Positions 13,024 to 15,173 of a stretch of 15,173 nucleotides of DNA are shown here, piece after piece. Numbering within the stretch: the first letter of the stretch is position 1; each line of letters opens with the position of its first letter. Position numbers and translations under genes: made by a program. This DNA is from JANWHF01 sp036276235 (GTDB taxonomy: Bacteria; Planctomycetota; Phycisphaerae; Tepidisphaerales; Tepidisphaeraceae): positions 1 through 15,173 of the forward strand of contig DATBDZ010000128.1 in NCBI GenBank assembly GCA_036276235.1, written 5' to 3'. The notes beneath the pieces were generated by a model. That model searched no databases, was not told the origin of the DNA, and worked only from the letters and a program-made list of their open reading frames with translations.

Positions 13024-15173
13024 TCATTCTGCATTCTTCGCTCCATCCACCGTCCACAAGATCGCATTCTTCATTAGCGACTGCGAATACCCCGGATCAT
13101 ACCCATGGATGCCCCAGGTGTCGGTGGCCAGCAGGCCGGAGGTGACGTCTACTGAGCTGAGGATGACATACCCGCGGCCGAAGGAGAGTAGCTGCGGCGG
13201 AGTGCCGTTGGAGGTGCCGATGCGGTCGATCGCGAAGGGGCGAAGGTGCGGGCGGGTCAGGGCGTCGGTGCCGGCGATCTTGCCGCAGAGCAGCGGGTGA
13301 TTGCGGCTTAAGGGTTCCAGCTGCGCTTGCGGAAACGCGCGGCCGAGCAGGCCGGCGGCGATCGCTTGATCGAAATCGCTGGTGCCGCCGCAGTTGTCTA
13401 CGAAGAGGACGCCGCCGGATTCTACGAAGCGATGAACCGCCTGCACCTGGGCATCCGTGGGCGAGAAGGCGGCGGTGCCGGTCAGATGCGCGAACGGATG
13501 TTTGCGGACATCCAGATCGGATAGCAACACGGTTGAGGCGTTGATGCCGTAGCCGGTTTGGCGTTGCATCCAATTGCCGAAGCGTCCCCAGGCGGCGGGC
13601 TCGGGGTCCCAGTTGCCGTCGTAGCGAAGGCGAGCAACGGGAATCGTGAACGCGGGGGCCGTCGCGGCGCGGGGGATCCAGGAGCTTTCCAGGCGATTGC
13701 GCAGATCGCGCTTGCCGGCCGCATAGACGAACAGGTTGAGGCCCAGCTCAAAGGCCTGCTTGCCCTGCGGCGTGCGATTGTCGCGCGTCTGCCAATACCG
13801 GGCGATGTCTTTGGGGCTGTAGACCATCATCGCCCGCGCGCCGTTGCTCACCATCTTCAAAGCCGGCGGCGACTGCAGCTGATAGAGCGATGTATAGATC
13901 GGGTGATTCGATGGAACATCGGTCAGCGGATGATCCGGGAAAAGATCGGCGGCCAGCTCGTGGACGAATTTTTCGTAGAAAGTTGCTTCGCCATCAGAGT
14001 GGATGAAGATCATTCCGCCGGCCAGGGCGAAGCTGCGGAGCTTCTGCCGCGCGTCGGCGTCGAGCCTGATGACATCGTGGCTGGCGATGTAGAGGATGGG
14101 CGAATCCGTCCAATCCGTCCAATCATGATCGATCGGCACGACCTGCCAATTGAGCGGGCGCTCCAGATCATGGCTGGCGACGCGCGAGAGATTCGCCAGA
14201 TCGCGCGGGCGATTTGACCAGAACCCGTCAAACCGCAGCTTGTTCATGAAGATGGGATGGCGGCCGCGCGAGAGGAAGATCAGCGCGTAGGCGGTGTTGA
14301 TGTTTTTGTTGTCATCGTCGTCGTCGCCGAACGATCCATCGGAATGCTGGCGTTCCATGACCTGCCGGCAAAGCTCCGGATACCAATTGTGCTTACCCAG
14401 ATATTTGAAGCCGGAGGCGAGGCCGACGCGCTCGATGCCGTAGAGGGTGTAGCCCCAGTACATTGAGGTGATGTTGAGGGCGCGGTCGCCCTCTTCGAGC
14501 CAGCCGATGCCGCGCTGCAGCTCGGGGGTGAACGGGTCGCGGCCGATGCTCGTGGCCATGCGGTAGCCGTCGACCCAATCATGGCAGACCAGCAGCGACG
14601 CGACGCCCGCGCAGGTCATCGCGACGCTGCCGGGGCTGACGCGCGAGGTGACGTATTCCCAGCCGCCGCTGGAAAGTTGCGTCTCGTTCCAATGCTTCTC
14701 GACGGCGGCCCAATAGGAGGAAGGGACCGCCACGCCCGTCTCGGCGGCGGCCCAGACGCCCAGCAATCCGTATTGCGAGTTGGAGTTGTCCCAGTTGGTG
14801 GCTCCCGCGACTTCGAACGGAGCGGCGTAGGTGTAGGCCCCCTGCCGCTGATTCTGGATCAGCCACTGCGCATCGCGGCGAAGAAACTCGCGATCGAGCG
14901 GACGATCGTAAACCGCCAGCGCGGTCGTCCGCAGGGCGCGGGCATAGGTGGTGCGGTCGCTGGGTGCGTTCGTGATCGGCATGCGCTTGAGCGCATCGAG
15001 GATGCCGTTGACGAACGGCCCATGGGCGACGAGACGCGGATCATTGCACGCCTGGCCGGCTTGTAGAAGTGCGTAGACATAGAGGGCATCGGTGCCGGTG
15101 TGCAGACTCGTATGCTCGCCGTGATGCTCGATGATTTCGTAGTCGGCATTGTCGAACTGCCCGATGAGATAAT
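13024..15173 (-). CDS. Toroid-repeat (squalene cyclase-like) protein with DUF4159-type C-terminal modules, 5' end outside window
   Basis: The frame is open to the right edge; the Met at 14982 is internal, because conserved-looking sequence continues upstream (YEIIEHHGEHTSLHTGTDAL, YVYALLQAGQACNDPRLVAH). At least 716 residues. The N-terminal half shows alpha/alpha-toroid repeats like prenyltransferase/squalene-cyclase folds (AQWLIQNQRQGAYTY, NSQYGLLGVWAA, GIGWLEEGD, SMYWGYTLYGIERVG, DGSFGDDDDDNKNINTAYAL). The C-terminal half appears to hold two related DUF4159-like modules, one starting LRFDGFWSNRPRDLANLSRV and one VARLRYDGNWDPEPAAWGRF. Each has a hydrophobic-strand-plus-glycine segment (FALAGGMIFIHSDG; FVESGGVLFVDNCGG) like a glutamine-amidotransferase-type fold. 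Such proteins are frequent in planctomycetes; their function is unknown. No catalytic DxDD motif of cyclases is seen in this part. Confidence 0.8.
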   Translation of the reverse strand, partial: YLIGQFDNADYEIIEHHGEHTSLHTGTDALYVYALLQAGQACNDPRLVAHGPFVNGILDALKRMPITNAPSDRTTYARALRTTALAVYDRPLDREFLRRDAQWLIQNQRQGAYTYAAPFEVAGATNWDNSNSQYGLLGVWAAAETGVAVPSSYWAAVEKHWNETQLSSGGWEYVTSRVSPGSVAMTCAGVASLLVCHDWVDGYRMATSIGRDPFTPELQRGIGWLEEGDRALNITSMYWGYTLYGIERVGLASGFKYLGKHNWYPELCRQVMERQHSDGSFGDDDDDNKNINTAYALIFLSRGRHPIFMNKLRFDGFWSNRPRDLANLSRVASHDLERPLNWQVVPIDHDWTDWTDSPILYIASHDVIRLDADARQKLRSFALAGGMIFIHSDGEATFYEKFVHELAADLFPDHPLTDVPSNHPIYTSLYQLQSPPALKMVSNGARAMMVYSPKDIARYWQTRDNRTPQGKQAFELGLNLFVYAAGKRDLRNRLESSWIPRAATAPAFTIPVARLRYDGNWDPEPAAWGRFGNWMQRQTGYGINASTVLLSDLDVRKHPFAHLTGTAAFSPTDAQVQAVHRFVESGGVLFVDNCGGTSDFDQAIAAGLLGRAFPQAQLEPLSRNHPLLCGKIAGTDALTRPHLRPFAIDRIGTSNGTPPQLLSFGRGYVILSSVDVTSGLLATDTWGIHGYDPGYSQSLMKNAILWTVDGAKNAE

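Overview
ORGANISM. The window is GC-rich and looks chromosomal. It most resembles a planctomycete, probably of the Phycisphaerae type. The grounds are a squalene-cyclase-like toroid protein carrying DUF4159-type modules, a lipoprotein sulfatase, a VPLP-type C-terminal sorting signal, and many short interspersed palindromic repeats in the gaps. This is inference from gene content; there is no rRNA or marker gene in the window. LAYOUT. (1) 1-1462 (+): a soluble FlaA1/CapD-type nucleotide-sugar dehydratase, its reading frame open to the left edge, carrying a 147-bp in-frame inverted-repeat insertion. (2) 1463-2953: a 31-bp inverted repeat, a small secreted protein with a VPLP-type C-terminal anchor (-), and a gene-free stretch packed with repeats. 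(3) 2954-7498 (all -): an arylsulfatase lipoprotein, a PAS-GAF-GGDEF diguanylate cyclase and an outer-membrane beta-barrel protein. (4) 7499-8066: gene-free, with hairpins and a heptamer array. (5) 8067-12402 (+): a decayed type I restriction-modification locus in tight operon order: 3' remnant of hsdS, a DUF6236-like gene, a short 5' fragment of hsdR, an intact rhuM, then a second hsdR with a 1-nt frameshift and an internal deletion that removes the ATPase motor motifs. hsdM is not in the window. (6) 12403-13023: gene-free, nested repeats. (7) 13024-15173 (-): a large toroid/DUF4159-type protein cut by the right edge. HOW IT FITS TOGETHER. Regions 1-3 are ordinary cell-envelope, polysaccharide and signalling genes: sugar-nucleotide modification, sulfated-glycan breakdown, an outer-membrane barrel, c-di-GMP synthesis. 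They show no obvious single pathway. Region 5 is a defence island in decay. The two accessory genes, DUF6236-like and rhuM, keep strong ribosome-binding sites and intact frames while hsdS and hsdR around them are broken. rhuM lies between two diverged copies of the hsdR 5' end, which suggests it arrived by recombination with a related locus. MOST UNUSUAL PATTERN. The window holds at least seven short arrays of tandem 7- or 8-nt units with mutually unrelated unit sequences. Five are arranged as facing inverted pairs, and one pair lies in frame inside the dehydratase gene. All alignments and counts here were made by eye; no database search was run.
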